A DNA stretch of 64,000 nt, from contig JACJXX010000002.1 of NCBI GenBank assembly GCA_020636435.1, positions 1,364,001 to 1,428,000 of the forward strand, in the 5' to 3' direction. How positions within the stretch are numbered: the first letter of the stretch is position 1; each line of letters starts with the position of its first letter. The position numbers were made by a program, and so were the translations under genes. This stretch comes from Lewinellaceae bacterium (lineage in GTDB: Bacteria; Bacteroidota; Bacteroidia; Chitinophagales; Saprospiraceae). The notes below the pieces were generated by a model that saw only the letters and a program-made list of their open reading frames with translations, made no database searches and was not told where the DNA came from. Positions 51,799-60,730 of the stretch are shown here, one piece after another.

Positions 51799-52157
51799 GT
51801 TATACTGCTCCACGGCCGGTTTTGTCATTTCAAAACCTTGGCAAAGCAGCATATGCTGACCTCGCCGTTTGTGCTTTAGTGCCGCAGATAGAAAACTTAT
51901 ATTGTAACCTGGAGCGCGGACTTCCAAGTCCGCGAATATGATTGGTTCAGCGGACCAGAGGTCCGTGATCCAGTCCGCAAGTATAAGACTTTAACCTGCA
52001 GCACTATCGCACAAAACCAGGCATGCGTCAGTATAAAAAGCAAGCCCCATTGCCAAAAAAAAGCAAGCTCTGACGAAGCAGCTCCCGCCAAAAAAGGCTA
52101 AATTCATTGCTTACATTTGAATATCCCAAGGGCTGTGGGCCGCACACACTGAAAGCT
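51799..52157. other. Intergenic region with hairpins
   Basis: CGCGGACTT-CC-AAGTCCGCG (51915-51934) is a strong hairpin and may terminate the DUF1703 gene; GCGGACCAGAGGTCCGTG follows near 51950. The rest shows no gene. The in-frame extension of the next CDS back to 52107 lacks signal-like features. Confidence 0.5.
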
Positions 52158-54122
52158 ATGAAAAACAAGAAGAAATACCCGGCGCGTTATCTTTGCCTCC
52201 TATGCTTTTGGGCGTTTCTTTGCCCTGCCCTCGCCGCCCAGCAACCCTTCGTCTGCCGCGGCAGCTTCTACCTGGCCATCGCCCCGCAGAGTTCCAGCTC
52301 CGTTTACGAGGTGCAGGTCAGCCAGGCCACCGGCAACGTCACGTTCAACAACTTGCCCTCCGGCCCGGTGGGCTTCGTCCTCAACGGGCTGGGCTACCGC
52401 TCGGCAGACAACTTCATCTACGCCGTCGACTCCGAAACCGGCGCCCTGTACCGCATCGACGGCAACGGGGCTGCTTTCCCCCTGGGCGAACCGGAAGGCA
52501 TGCCGCTCAGCGTCAGCTACCCGGCGGGAGATGTCAGCCCGGACGGCAAAAACCTGGTGCTGCTGTCCGTCAGCGGCGGTTTCAACGGCTCCACGGAGGC
52601 CATCATATTCATCGACCTGGAAGCGCCGAACCACCCGGCGAGGACGGTCTATTTCCCCAACAACAATTCCGCCGTTTACGACATCGCCTTCGACCCTACC
52701 GACGAAACGCTCTACGGCTGGGATGCCCTCAACCAGCGGCTGGTAGTCATCGACACCGACGCGGGGCGGATCGAAACGCCATTCCCTTCCGACGCCACCG
52801 GCGGCACGCTGGGCTCTGTCTTCTTCGACGCTTTCGGCAACCTCTTCGGCTATGGCAGTTCCTTCGGCACGGGCAGCCAGGACACCTTCTTTGCGATCGA
52901 CAAAACCACGGGCAAAATCACCATCGAAGCTACCGGCCCGGCAGCCCAGCGCAGCGACGGCTGTTCCTGCCCCTATACCGTGCAGATGAAAAAGCGGGTG
53001 GAGCCGGCACGGGCCATCCCCTGCAATGAACTGACCTATTATTTCGAACTGGCCAACGCTTCCGGAAGGGTACAGGTGGGCCTCACTTTTGAGGATGTTT
53101 TTCCGGAAGGTTTCCTCATCACCTCCATCGACAACCCGGTGGGCGGAACGATCGCCGCCGGCGGCATCGGCACCAGCCGGCTGAGGATCGAACAGATCAA
53201 CCTGCCGGAGGGGCGCAGCGTGCTGGCGGTCGCCGTCGCGGTTCCTGAAGGCGCTTTCGGCGTGTATAAAAACCAGGCCACGCTCAGCGGCCTGCCGGAA
53301 GGCCTGGGCACCGTTGCTGTATCGGATAATCCCGCCACCGCCGTGCAAAACGACTCCACCAATGTTTTCATCGACTCTTTGTCCATAGATTTGAACCAGT
53401 TTCCGCATTCTCTTTGCCCGGGCGATACCATCTCCCTGGCGCCCAGCGTCGCCGGCGGCGACTTTCTTTGGAGCGACGGCTCCACCTCCCCCGAGCTGGC
53501 CGTGACGCAGGCGGGCCTCTATTCCGTCACCCTCAGCAGTGGCTGCGACGAGGCCATGGCTGCGATCGCCATAACCGAAGTGCCCCTGAGCCTCGAACTG
53601 GGAGAGGATATTGAAATCCTCCTGGGCGACAGCCTGGCCCTTCAGCCCGATATCCTGGGCAGCCCTCCGTTCAGCTACCAGTGGCTGGGCGATACGCTGG
53701 GCGCCTTGTCCTGCACTGGCTGTGCCAGCCCCCGCCTGCGGCCCTTCGACGACGCTTTTTATTACCTGGCTTTAACGGACGCCAACGGCTGCACCGTCCT
53801 GGATTCCGTCGCCATCCGGGTATTGAAAGACCGGGAGGTGTACCTACCCAATGCCTTCAGCCCCAATGGAGACGGGCGCAATGATGCCTTTTACCCGCAG
53901 AGCCGCCGGGCGGAAGAGGTAGCAATATTCCGTGTTTTCACCCGTTGGGGGGAGCTGGTATTTGAGGCTTCGGATGTTTACACCAACGACAGCCGCAGCG
54001 GCTGGGACGGGACATTCAAAGGCAGAATGCTGCCGCCGGGCGTTTATACTTATGTGGTCGAAGTGCGCTTCCTGGATGGGTTGGTGCGGAGGCTGGCGGG
54101 GGATGTGCAGTTGGCGAAGTGA
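52158..54122 (+). CDS. Secreted propeller-like protein with CHU_C domain
   Basis: 654 residues. Signal peptide ARYLCLLCFWAFLCPALAAQ. The N-terminal region (about 30-270) is a propeller with DNFIYAVDSETGALYRIDGN, VYDIAFDPTDETLYGWDALN and LVVIDTDAGRIETPF, like DUF6923-type proteins. A DUF11/beta-sandwich-like part follows (about 290-410), then two Ig-like segments, then the type B T9SS sorting domain YLPNAFSPNGDGRNDAFYPQ to LAGDVQLAK. Its plan parallels the 10053-12254 protein but without SprB repeats. Extracellular; function unknown. Confidence 0.9.
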   Translation: MKNKKKYPARYLCLLCFWAFLCPALAAQQPFVCRGSFYLAIAPQSSSSVYEVQVSQATGNVTFNNLPSGPVGFVLNGLGYRSADNFIYAVDSETGALYRIDGNGAAFPLGEPEGMPLSVSYPAGDVSPDGKNLVLLSVSGGFNGSTEAIIFIDLEAPNHPARTVYFPNNNSAVYDIAFDPTDETLYGWDALNQRLVVIDTDAGRIETPFPSDATGGTLGSVFFDAFGNLFGYGSSFGTGSQDTFFAIDKTTGKITIEATGPAAQRSDGCSCPYTVQMKKRVEPARAIPCNELTYYFELANASGRVQVGLTFEDVFPEGFLITSIDNPVGGTIAAGGIGTSRLRIEQINLPEGRSVLAVAVAVPEGAFGVYKNQATLSGLPEGLGTVAVSDNPATAVQNDSTNVFIDSLSIDLNQFPHSLCPGDTISLAPSVAGGDFLWSDGSTSPELAVTQAGLYSVTLSSGCDEAMAAIAITEVPLSLELGEDIEILLGDSLALQPDILGSPPFSYQWLGDTLGALSCTGCASPRLRPFDDAFYYLALTDANGCTVLDSVAIRVLKDREVYLPNAFSPNGDGRNDAFYPQSRRAEEVAIFRVFTRWGELVFEASDVYTNDSRSGWDGTFKGRMLPPGVYTYVVEVRFLDGLVRRLAGDVQLAK

Positions 54123-54255
54123 GGTGAAGATGATTATATTGTTATATAGTTGTTACCGATCGAAGGACGGGTATGGGTTCACTGTTGCACAATACGCTAC
54201 CGGTAGGAGCTTTGCCATAACAATTAAACCATAAGGCAATGCAACAATTTCTTTC

Positions 54256-54948
54256 TCATTCCCTCGCCGCCTTCCCCAGCTTATCCATATCCCGTATCAA
54301 CAACCGTTTTCGGTTGAAAGTCAGCAGGTTGCGGTTGCGCAGTTCGTTGAGGACGGTGGTGACGGTCTGCCGGGAGGTGGCGGTCAGGTTGGCGATCTCC
54401 TGGTGAGTCATGAATTTGCGGACGAGCATTTCATAGCCCACGCGCTGTCCCTTTTTCTCGCCCAGCTCGTGCAGAAATTCGATGATGCGGGTGCGGCTGT
54501 CCTTGAAGACGAGGGATTCCAGGCGCTGCTCCATCTCCAGCATGCGCGAGCCCATGATCTTCATGAGGAAAAGGCTGAGTCCGTTGTGGTCGCGCATCAT
54601 AGATTTCATGTCCGGCACCGACATCACGCAGGCCGTGGTCTTTTCCATGGCGTAGGCGAAGTCGCGCCGTTTGTCTTCTCCGATGAGGGAAAGCTCGCCG
54701 AACACCTCGCCGGCGGTGAGGATGGCTTTGGTGATCTCCTTGCCAGACTCTCCGTAGGTTCCGATCTTTACCCGGCCTTCGGTCAGGAAGTAGATTTTGT
54801 CGGCGTGTTCGTCGGGCAGGTAAATGTATTCCCCTTTTTTAAAATGCTTGTGGACGTGCTGGTCCATGTCTCCTCTGCCTACCTTCTTGGGGCAGAAGAT
54901 GCCGGTTACGTCGATATTTTCCAGGTACCAAAGGGATTGATCGCTCAT
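54256..54948 (-). CDS. Crp/Fnr-family transcriptional regulator
   Basis: 230 residues. The cyclic-nucleotide-binding-type beta barrel (about 30-145) has KKGEYIYLPDEHADKIYFLT, EGRVKIGTYGESGKE and GEVFGELSLIGEDKRRDFAY. A long dimer helix is followed by a winged helix with MTHQEIANLTATSRQTVTTV and LNELRNRNLL. The cAMP phosphate-binding Arg-Ser pair is absent, as in many Bacteroidota members, and there is no Fnr cysteine cluster, so the signal is unknown. The leader immediately before ATG 54948 is a TAGCCATCTAACA-type repeat. Confidence 0.94.
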   Translation of the reverse strand: MSDQSLWYLENIDVTGIFCPKKVGRGDMDQHVHKHFKKGEYIYLPDEHADKIYFLTEGRVKIGTYGESGKEITKAILTAGEVFGELSLIGEDKRRDFAYAMEKTTACVMSVPDMKSMMRDHNGLSLFLMKIMGSRMLEMEQRLESLVFKDSRTRIIEFLHELGEKKGQRVGYEMLVRKFMTHQEIANLTATSRQTVTTVLNELRNRNLLTFNRKRLLIRDMDKLGKAARE

Positions 54949-55535
54949 GTGTTAGATGGCTATGTTGTTAGATGGTTGTATTGTTAGATGGCTATAGTAC
55001 GCCATGGATATTTTTTTTGGGAGTTCAGTTTCCACCCCCAGCTTTAGGGACATTGCACAACAAACAACCGACAACAGTCAACGTGTAACAATATAGATTG
55101 CTGTGCATACCTGTCTAAAAGCCAGAGCTTCTATAATAAAAGAAGGCTACCCTTCTAAGATTGGACAGTCCCGACAAGGAGGGGTGCACTTCTATCCAAC
55201 GTTTGATGAGGAACTGGTAGGTGCCCAGCAATCCGCGAAAATCCGCCGCACCCGTGTCATCCGCGTTCCATTGTTCTTGTCCAACGTTAGACGTTAGACG
55301 GATACCCTAAAAGAACGTATTTATCCGGTTGCAGGTTTTCATCCCCAAATTTAAGGAGTATCAACTGTCTTGTTCTTAACAAGAAGATCAATTTTTTATC
55401 ACAATTGTTTAGAGCGGTGGTTCGCGGTTCGCATCTAACAATATAACCATTCAACCTTGCTGCCCGACTGTACTGCAGGTGGCAGCACTGGGTTCGCATC
55501 TAACAATATAACCATTTAACCATATAACCATATCC
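54949..55535. repeat. Repeat-rich intergenic region
   Basis: 54949-55000: 15-16-bp repeats next to the Crp/Fnr start. 55146-55307: MITE-like element with left end GGCTACCCTTCTAAGATTGG-ACAG and a right end with GTCCAACGTTAGAC; it encloses at 55226-55277 a degenerate minisatellite-type unit in inverse orientation. 55497-55530: AACCATAT-type octamers just past the dnaX stop. No gene. Confidence 0.6.
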
Positions 55536-57476
55536 TTATTCATCCGGCCTCAAATCAAACCGCTTCTGCAACTCCGTAATATTGGGATTCACCTCCCGCA
55601 TGGCCAGGTATTTGTCTTTGCTGCTGAGCATGCGTTTGCGCTTGGGCGGCTCCACGGCCTTGCTCTTGTCGATTTCGATGGTCATGGTCAGCTCGGGGGC
55701 AGTGAGCACCTCCCGCATGTAATCCATCAGGCTGCTCTCCTGGCGGATGGTATTTTCGGCCAGGGCGGAGGTGACGGTCACGGCCACGTTCTGGCCGTCC
55801 AGTTTCAATTCGGAATTGCGCATAATTACCTTAACGGACTCCTGCTCCTGGGCTTCGATGTAGAGGTTCCAGGCCTCTTCAACCCGTTTCTGGGTCACTT
55901 CCTGCACCTCCTGGGTGAGCAGTTCGGCTTCTTCGGCCTTCACTTCCGCCAGCATGGCTTCCAGGCCCAGCAGTTTGGGGGTGTGTTGTTTGCCTATTTT
56001 TTTCAGGGTTTGGGGTTCAGGTTCAGGTTGCTTGCCCTGTAGCGATAGCGTACGGGGAGGTTCAGGTTCAGGTTGTGGGTTAACGGCAGGCGGGCTTGGC
56101 GAGGAAATTTCCGTTTTGGAAGGCTCCTGCGCCAGGTGCGGGCCAGAGGTTGTTGGCTGTTGGGTTTCCGGTTTCCGGCCCCGACCTCCTTCGTCGGTGC
56201 GGGGCTCCCTACGGTCGCTTCCGACTTCCGACTTCCGGCTTCCGACCCCGACCTCCTTCCTCGGTGCGGGGCTCCCTACGGTCGCTTCCAACTTCCGACT
56301 TCCGGTTTCCGGCGCGGCGCTCAGTTCAGCCGTTTTTTTTTCCGGGCTGAAGGCATTGGCGCCGTTTTCGGCAAGTTGGAAAGCACGGGGGATGTAGGCC
56401 ATTTTGATGAGGGCCATCTCCACGTGCAGGCGTTTATTGCGCGCCAGCTTGTAGTTGACGTCGCAATCGTTGGCCAGGTTGAGGGCGGTCAGCAGCAGGC
56501 TGGAAGGCGTGAGGCGGGCCTGTTCCAGGTAGCGGGCCCGCAGGCCTTCGGTCACTTCCAGCAGTTGAAGCGTGACCGCGTCTTTGCAGACCAGCAGGTT
56601 GCGCAGATGCTCGGCCAGGCCGCTCATGAAAATATCGGGCTCGAAGCCGTTGCGGAGGATGGTGTCGAAGAGCAGCAGTATTTTAGAGCTGTCCTCCACC
56701 AGCAGGGCGTCCACTACCTGGAAGTAGTAATCGTAATCGAGCACGTTGAGGTTGGCGATCACGTCTTCGTAGCTGATCCGGTTGCCGGAGAAGGCGACGA
56801 TGCGGTCGAAGATAGACAGGGCGTCGCGCAGGGCGCCGTCGGCTTTCTGGCCGATGATGTGCAGGGCGTCTTTGTCGGCCTCGATGTTTTCCTCTGCGCA
56901 GATGGCCTGCAGGTGGGCCACCATTTCCGGCACCTGTATCCGCCGGAAGTCGAAGATTTGGCAACGCGACAGGATGGTGGGGATGATCTTGTGCTTCTCG
57001 GTGGTGGCCAGGATGAAGATGGCGTAGGGCGGCGGCTCTTCCAGGGTTTTGAGGAAGGCGTTGAAGGCCTGCTGGGAGAGCATGTGCACCTCGTCGATGA
57101 TGAATACCTTGTATTTGCCTTGCTGGGGCTGGAAGCGCACCTGCTCGATCAGGGCGCGGATGTGCTCCACGCTGTTGTTGGAGGCAGCATCCAGCTCGGT
57201 GATGTTGAAGGAAGAATTGGCGTTGAAGGACTGGCAGGACGAGCATTCGTTGCAGGGCTCGAAATCGGCCGATACGTTCTGGCAGTTGAGCACCTTGGCC
57301 AGGATGCGGGCGCAGGTAGTCTTGCCCACCCCACGCGGCCCGCAGAAGAGGAAGGCGTGCGCCAGGTGCTCGTTCTTCAGGGCGTTCTTCAGCGTTTGGG
57401 ATACGTGCTCCTGCCCCACTACATCGTCGAACCGGACGGGCCGGTATTTTCTCGCGGATACTATAAAATTGCTCAT
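55536..57476 (-). CDS. dnaX: DNA polymerase III subunits gamma/tau
   Basis: 646 residues; the clamp-loader ATPase. Walker A FCGPRGVGKTTCARILAK near 45-62, a zinc module of four cysteines (C-x8-C-x2-C-x2-C around 64-84), Walker B VFIIDEVHMLSQQAFNAFLK near 120, sensor 1 IFILATTEKHKI and SRC. Domain III ends near HVEMALIKMAYIPRAF (about 365). An A9 run (56333-56341, GAA AAA AAA ACG) follows at about residue 378, where either one-base slip meets a stop within four codons, giving a gamma-length product. Residues about 390-433 are encoded by two copies of an interspersed repeat. The tau-specific end runs from about 440 to 646. Confidence 0.95.
   Translation of the reverse strand: MSNFIVSARKYRPVRFDDVVGQEHVSQTLKNALKNEHLAHAFLFCGPRGVGKTTCARILAKVLNCQNVSADFEPCNECSSCQSFNANSSFNITELDAASNNSVEHIRALIEQVRFQPQQGKYKVFIIDEVHMLSQQAFNAFLKTLEEPPPYAIFILATTEKHKIIPTILSRCQIFDFRRIQVPEMVAHLQAICAEENIEADKDALHIIGQKADGALRDALSIFDRIVAFSGNRISYEDVIANLNVLDYDYYFQVVDALLVEDSSKILLLFDTILRNGFEPDIFMSGLAEHLRNLLVCKDAVTLQLLEVTEGLRARYLEQARLTPSSLLLTALNLANDCDVNYKLARNKRLHVEMALIKMAYIPRAFQLAENGANAFSPEKKTAELSAAPETGSRKLEATVGSPAPRKEVGVGSRKSEVGSDRREPRTDEGGRGRKPETQQPTTSGPHLAQEPSKTEISSPSPPAVNPQPEPEPPRTLSLQGKQPEPEPQTLKKIGKQHTPKLLGLEAMLAEVKAEEAELLTQEVQEVTQKRVEEAWNLYIEAQEQESVKVIMRNSELKLDGQNVAVTVTSALAENTIRQESSLMDYMREVLTAPELTMTIEIDKSKAVEPPKRKRMLSSKDKYLAMREVNPNITELQKRFDLRPDE
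56178..56305 (-). repeat. Two tandem hairpin repeats inside dnaX
   Basis: Two copies about 66 bp apart of the repeat GGAAGCGACCGTAGGGAGCC then CCGCACCGACGAAGGAGGTC (minus strand), also found at 26550-26594 and 28168-28210. They are read in two different frames, giving EATVGSPAPRKEVG and SDRREPRTDEGGRG, so the reading frame is kept only because neither contains a stop. AGTCGGA heptamers flank each copy. Confidence 0.9.
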
Positions 57477-57492
57477 GCTGTGGCTCCGTTAT

Positions 57493-57568
57493 TTTTGCCA
57501 CGAAGGCACAAAAACACTAAATCCTCACCAATTTTCGTGGGGTTTAGTGCTTTGGTGTTTTTGTGGCA
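57493..57568. repeat. Large palindrome between dnaX and vapC
   Basis: TTGCCACGAAGGCACAAAAA then CACTAAATC pairs with the reverse, GGTTTAGTG...GGTGTTTTTGTGGCAA, around a short centre. It overlaps the broken end of vapC. Confidence 0.75.
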
Positions 57569-57747
57569 ATTGTATTTGCCCTGGCCTGACAGGGGTTAAA
57601 ATCTTTATACTCAAAGATAAAGTACAATTCCCCCAGTACAAAAATAGACATATAAACAAGGGCAGCGCCCGCCAGGCGTTCCAAAACGCGCTCATCCCCT
57701 AAAAGGTAGTAGCTGTAAGCATTGGTATCGAGTAGGATTTTACTCAT
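57544..57747 (-). pseudogene. vapC: VapC-like PIN toxin, 3'-truncated
   Basis: The frame begins MSKILLDTNAYSYYLLGDER (first PIN Asp in LLDTN) and runs through LVYMSIFVLGELYF with the conserved Glu, then continues into unrelated sequence (IFEYKDFNPCQARANTIATK) and stops at 67 residues, about half of a PIN domain. The C-terminal acidic residues are lost, so nuclease activity is unlikely. Its ATG overlaps the vapB stop as ATGA. The break lies just before the palindrome 57493-57568. Confidence 0.8.
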
Positions 57748-58001
57748 GCCCAATCGACCGGATTTACAGTTCGAAAATCTTCGGTATGTTTTTCGAACTC
57801 ATCGAACTCTGCTTGGCTCCAACTGCCGAACAAATCTCCAAAATTTTCTTTTCTATCCAACTTTTGTTGAGGAGAAAGCTCTAGCGCCTGAGCCAAAAGA
57901 GATTTGACCAGCTTGTTCATACTGATGCCTTCCTCCTTTGCCCGCCGTTCGATCAGGGCGGCCAGGCGGCTATCCAGGTTGTGAATGGTTATAGATTTCA
58001 T
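57744..58001 (-). CDS. vapB: VapB-like ribbon-helix-helix antitoxin
   Basis: 85 residues. MKSITIHNLDSRLAALIERR then AKEEGISMNKLVKSLLAQAL is a ribbon-helix-helix DNA-binding domain; the C-terminal part (FGSWSQAEFDEFEKHTEDFR) is the usual toxin-binding tail with acidic and aromatic residues. ATG 58001 is chosen over an in-frame ATG at 58037. It is intact although its toxin is broken, and may serve as a regulator or be decaying. Confidence 0.85.
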   Translation of the reverse strand: MKSITIHNLDSRLAALIERRAKEEGISMNKLVKSLLAQALELSPQQKLDRKENFGDLFGSWSQAEFDEFEKHTEDFRTVNPVDWA

Positions 58002-58056
58002 ATTGAACCAATTTGGTTCAAAGTTAATTGTTTTCATTTACAAATTCAAGTTCCTG

Positions 58057-59163
58057 CTATTCCACCTCCTCCCCATCCTCATACTTCCACTGGGCGCCGT
58101 ATTCTTCCACCAGGATATTGTCGTATTGGTCGGCGCATTCGAAGAGGTGTTTAAAGAGTTTCATGCCGGTGCTCAGGTTGAGGTAGCGGTCGTAAATGAG
58201 CAAAGACAGGATGATATCCCGGCTTTTGATGCTGAAGGTCAGGCCTTCCACCTCGTAGTTTTTTCGGAGCAGAAACTCGTACAGCGGCTTGATATTTTCC
58301 TGAGGCAACATGCACAGATAGGCGTCGCCGGTGATCAGGCCGGTCTCTTCGTGGTAGGAAATGTTGATGCGGGCGCTGCCCTGCAGGATTTCCCAGTTGT
58401 TGAGCCCCCGGCGGGAGAGGCGCACGTCGTGGCCGGCCTTATCCAGCAGTTCCTCAACCGTCATCGCCACGCCCACCGGCTGGTACTCTTCCGCCATAGA
58501 TGGCAACTCGACCTTGGCTCCGCAATGCGGGCAGTACTTATTGTTTTCTACTTCCTTCTCCGTAATGATGTTGCTGCAACCCTCGCACCGGGTGCGCACC
58601 CCATTGCCGGCGTTTTGGAAAGCGGTGATCGTTTCGCTGATGTAATGAGCCGGCAGCGAAAACCCCATGTTGTCGCCATCTTTGATGATGAAGGTGTTGA
58701 CCCCCAGTATGTGCCCAATTTTGTTGATGAGCGGCCCGCCGCTATTCCCAGGATTGAGGGCGGCGTCGTGCTGAATATAACGTACATCATCATTCTCGCG
58801 CACGTGGCTGGCGTTGGATACAATGCCCTGCGTGGTCGAAAATTTCAGGCCGAACGGATGGCCGATGGCTACCACCGGGTCTCCTTCCGCTACCTTGTCC
58901 TCGACGCCCAAATCCACCCGGGGCAGGTCCGGAGCATTGGTTACTTCCAGAAAGGCCAGGTCGTACTTGGGGTCAGAATAAATCACGCGCACCAGCTGTT
59001 TCTCCATCCCTTCTCCCTTAACGATCACCTCCCGGTTTCCCGTCACGATATGGCCGTTGGTGACGATCAACCCGGGCTCTTTGAGGTAAAAACCAGTGCC
59101 GGTGCTATACGGAGTAGCAATCTGAATGACGACGTTGCGGTATAATTCTATGACTTCTCTCAT
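58057..59163 (-). CDS. HtrA-like S1C protease with zinc ribbon
   Basis: 368 residues without signal peptide or PDZ domain. Trypsin-like triad: His in VTNGHIV near 38, Asp in KYDLAFLEV near 70, Ser in ALNPGNSGGPL near 136. Then a zinc ribbon (CEGCSNIITEKEVENNKYCP then HCG, about 194-216) and a C-terminal domain (about 230-350) that resembles type III secretion chaperone/YbjN-like folds (GLITGDAYLCMLP, VEGLTFSIKSRDIILSLLIY). A cytoplasmic location is implied, unusual for HtrA. The start MREVIELYRNVVIQIATPYS is typical of this group. Substrate unknown. Confidence 0.88.
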   Translation of the reverse strand: MREVIELYRNVVIQIATPYSTGTGFYLKEPGLIVTNGHIVTGNREVIVKGEGMEKQLVRVIYSDPKYDLAFLEVTNAPDLPRVDLGVEDKVAEGDPVVAIGHPFGLKFSTTQGIVSNASHVRENDDVRYIQHDAALNPGNSGGPLINKIGHILGVNTFIIKDGDNMGFSLPAHYISETITAFQNAGNGVRTRCEGCSNIITEKEVENNKYCPHCGAKVELPSMAEEYQPVGVAMTVEELLDKAGHDVRLSRRGLNNWEILQGSARINISYHEETGLITGDAYLCMLPQENIKPLYEFLLRKNYEVEGLTFSIKSRDIILSLLIYDRYLNLSTGMKLFKHLFECADQYDNILVEEYGAQWKYEDGEEVE

Positions 59164-59512
59164 GAATAAGTTGGGCCTTCAGGTTTTAACTAAAAGCAAA
59201 TATACTCGACTGATCTTGGACTGCCAAAGGTTATTATTGTTGGATGGTTATATTGCTGGATTGTTGGATGGCTGGATGGCTGGATGGTTGGATGGTTGGA
59301 TGGTTGGATGGTTGGATGGTTGGATGGCTGGATTGTTGGATGGATGGGTGGATTGTTGGATGGTTGCCTGCCTGCATGGGCCCGTAGTGGCCAGGTCGCT
59401 TGGCGTCTCGCCTGGCGGGCAGGCAAGGATGGCTGGATGGTTGGCCCGTCAACAACCAAACCATCTAACAACCAAACCATCTAACAATCAAACCATCTAA
59501 CAATCATCCCCA
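59164..59512. repeat. GATGGTTG microsatellite between protease and paaC
   Basis: 59266-59350 is an octamer array (GATGGTTG, GATGGCTG, GATTGTTG); 59450-59510 repeats AACCATCTAACAATCAA-type 15-mers on the plus strand directly after the paaC stop. paaD and paaE would be expected here but are absent. No gene. Confidence 0.8.
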
Positions 59513-60274
59513 CTACCACTCCATCCCCGGATAGGCCCGCTGCACAAACTGCATTTCCGCCAGGATATGCCCCAGGTACTCCGTATGCATCTTTCCGTTT
59601 TTGCCGCCGCTTTGCATGTGCCCGGCTTCCGGTTGTTGCAGCGTAGCTTCCCGCAGAATGGCGGCCACTTTTTCGTCGTAGAGGCTCCGAATTAGATTCA
59701 AATCGGCGCCGAGGCCGGCTTCCAGCATCAGCTCGTCCACCTCGTCGGGGGCGGTAAGTTCTCCGGTGTACATCCAGAGGCTGTTCAGGGCATGCTGCAT
59801 TTTCTGGTGGCTCTCTTCGGTACCGTCGCCCAGGCGGATCACCCATTCGGAGCTATAGCGGAGGTGGTAGGCAATTTCTTTGAGGGATTTCTCGGCGATG
59901 GCGCGCAGTTGTTCGTCTTTGCTTTCTTTTAGCGCTTCGTGCAGGTAGAAGTTGAAAGCGTCGAAGAGAAACTGGCGGACGATGGTGAAAGCGAAGTCTT
60001 CATTGGGTTGCTCGACGAGCAGGACGTTGCGGTAGGCCCACGCGTCGCGCAGGTAGGCCAGGTTGTCCTCGTCCCGGCCTTTGCCTTCCACCTTTCCGGC
60101 GTGCGCCAGGATGCTGCGCGCCTGCCCGACCTGGTCGAGGGCGATGTTGGTCATGGCGATGTCCTGTTCCAGGATGGGCCCGTGGCCGCACCATTCGGAG
60201 AGGCGGTGGCCGAGGATGAGGGCGTTGTCGCCCAGGCGGAGAAGGTATTGGAAGTGGGCTTGTTGTGGAGTCAT
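59513..60274 (-). CDS. paaC: Phenylacetyl-CoA epoxidase subunit PaaC
   Basis: 253 residues; the structural, catalytically inactive ferritin-like subunit that pairs with PaaA. MTPQQAHFQYLLRLGDNALI and GHRLSEWCGHGPILEQDIAM, then FAFTIVRQFLFDAFNFYLHE and AYHLRYSSEWVIRLGDGTEE are typical. ATG 60274 is preferred because the longer frame translates a CAACAATCAAC-type leader. Third gene of paaABC; spacers of 72 and 84 bp. Confidence 0.95.
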   Translation of the reverse strand: MTPQQAHFQYLLRLGDNALILGHRLSEWCGHGPILEQDIAMTNIALDQVGQARSILAHAGKVEGKGRDEDNLAYLRDAWAYRNVLLVEQPNEDFAFTIVRQFLFDAFNFYLHEALKESKDEQLRAIAEKSLKEIAYHLRYSSEWVIRLGDGTEESHQKMQHALNSLWMYTGELTAPDEVDELMLEAGLGADLNLIRSLYDEKVAAILREATLQQPEAGHMQSGGKNGKMHTEYLGHILAEMQFVQRAYPGMEW

Positions 60275-60346
60275 GGCGGGTGGTTGATTGTTGTTCGTTG
60301 ATTGTTGTTGGGAAAACAATCAACAGGCAACGAACAACAGATAACT

Positions 60347-60646
60347 CTAAATATGCTTGACTTCGTCAGGCAGGTTATAAAAAGTAGGGTGGCGGTACAC
60401 CTTATCATCTGCGGGGTCGAACAGGGACTCGCTTTGGTTAGGGCTTGAAGCAGTGATGTTTTTGGATTCCACCACCCATATACTGACACCCTCGTTGCGG
60501 CGGGTGTAGACATCGCGGGCATTTTCAATGGCCATTTCGGCGTCGGCGGCGTGCAGGCTGCCGGCGTGTTTGTGGCTCAGGCCGTTCTTGCTGCGGATGA
60601 AGATTTCCCAGAGCGGCCAGTTCTTTTTATTGGATTTTGAAGTCAT
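60347..60646 (-). CDS. paaB: Phenylacetyl-CoA epoxidase subunit PaaB
   Basis: 99 residues, the small bridging subunit of the PaaABC(E) complex. NWPLWEIFIRSKNGLSHKHA, GSLHAADAEMAIENARDVYT and RRNEGVSIWVVESKNITASS are family hallmarks. ATG 60646 is chosen; the longer frame begins in the ACAAC-type leader. It lies between paaA and paaC. Confidence 0.95.
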   Translation of the reverse strand: MTSKSNKKNWPLWEIFIRSKNGLSHKHAGSLHAADAEMAIENARDVYTRRNEGVSIWVVESKNITASSPNQSESLFDPADDKVYRHPTFYNLPDEVKHI

Positions 60647-60730
60647 GATCTTGGTTTTTAGTTGTTCGTTGTTTGTTGATGGTTGTTTGTTCCCCCGGGC
60701 AACCAGCAACCGACAACAATCAACGGTCAC

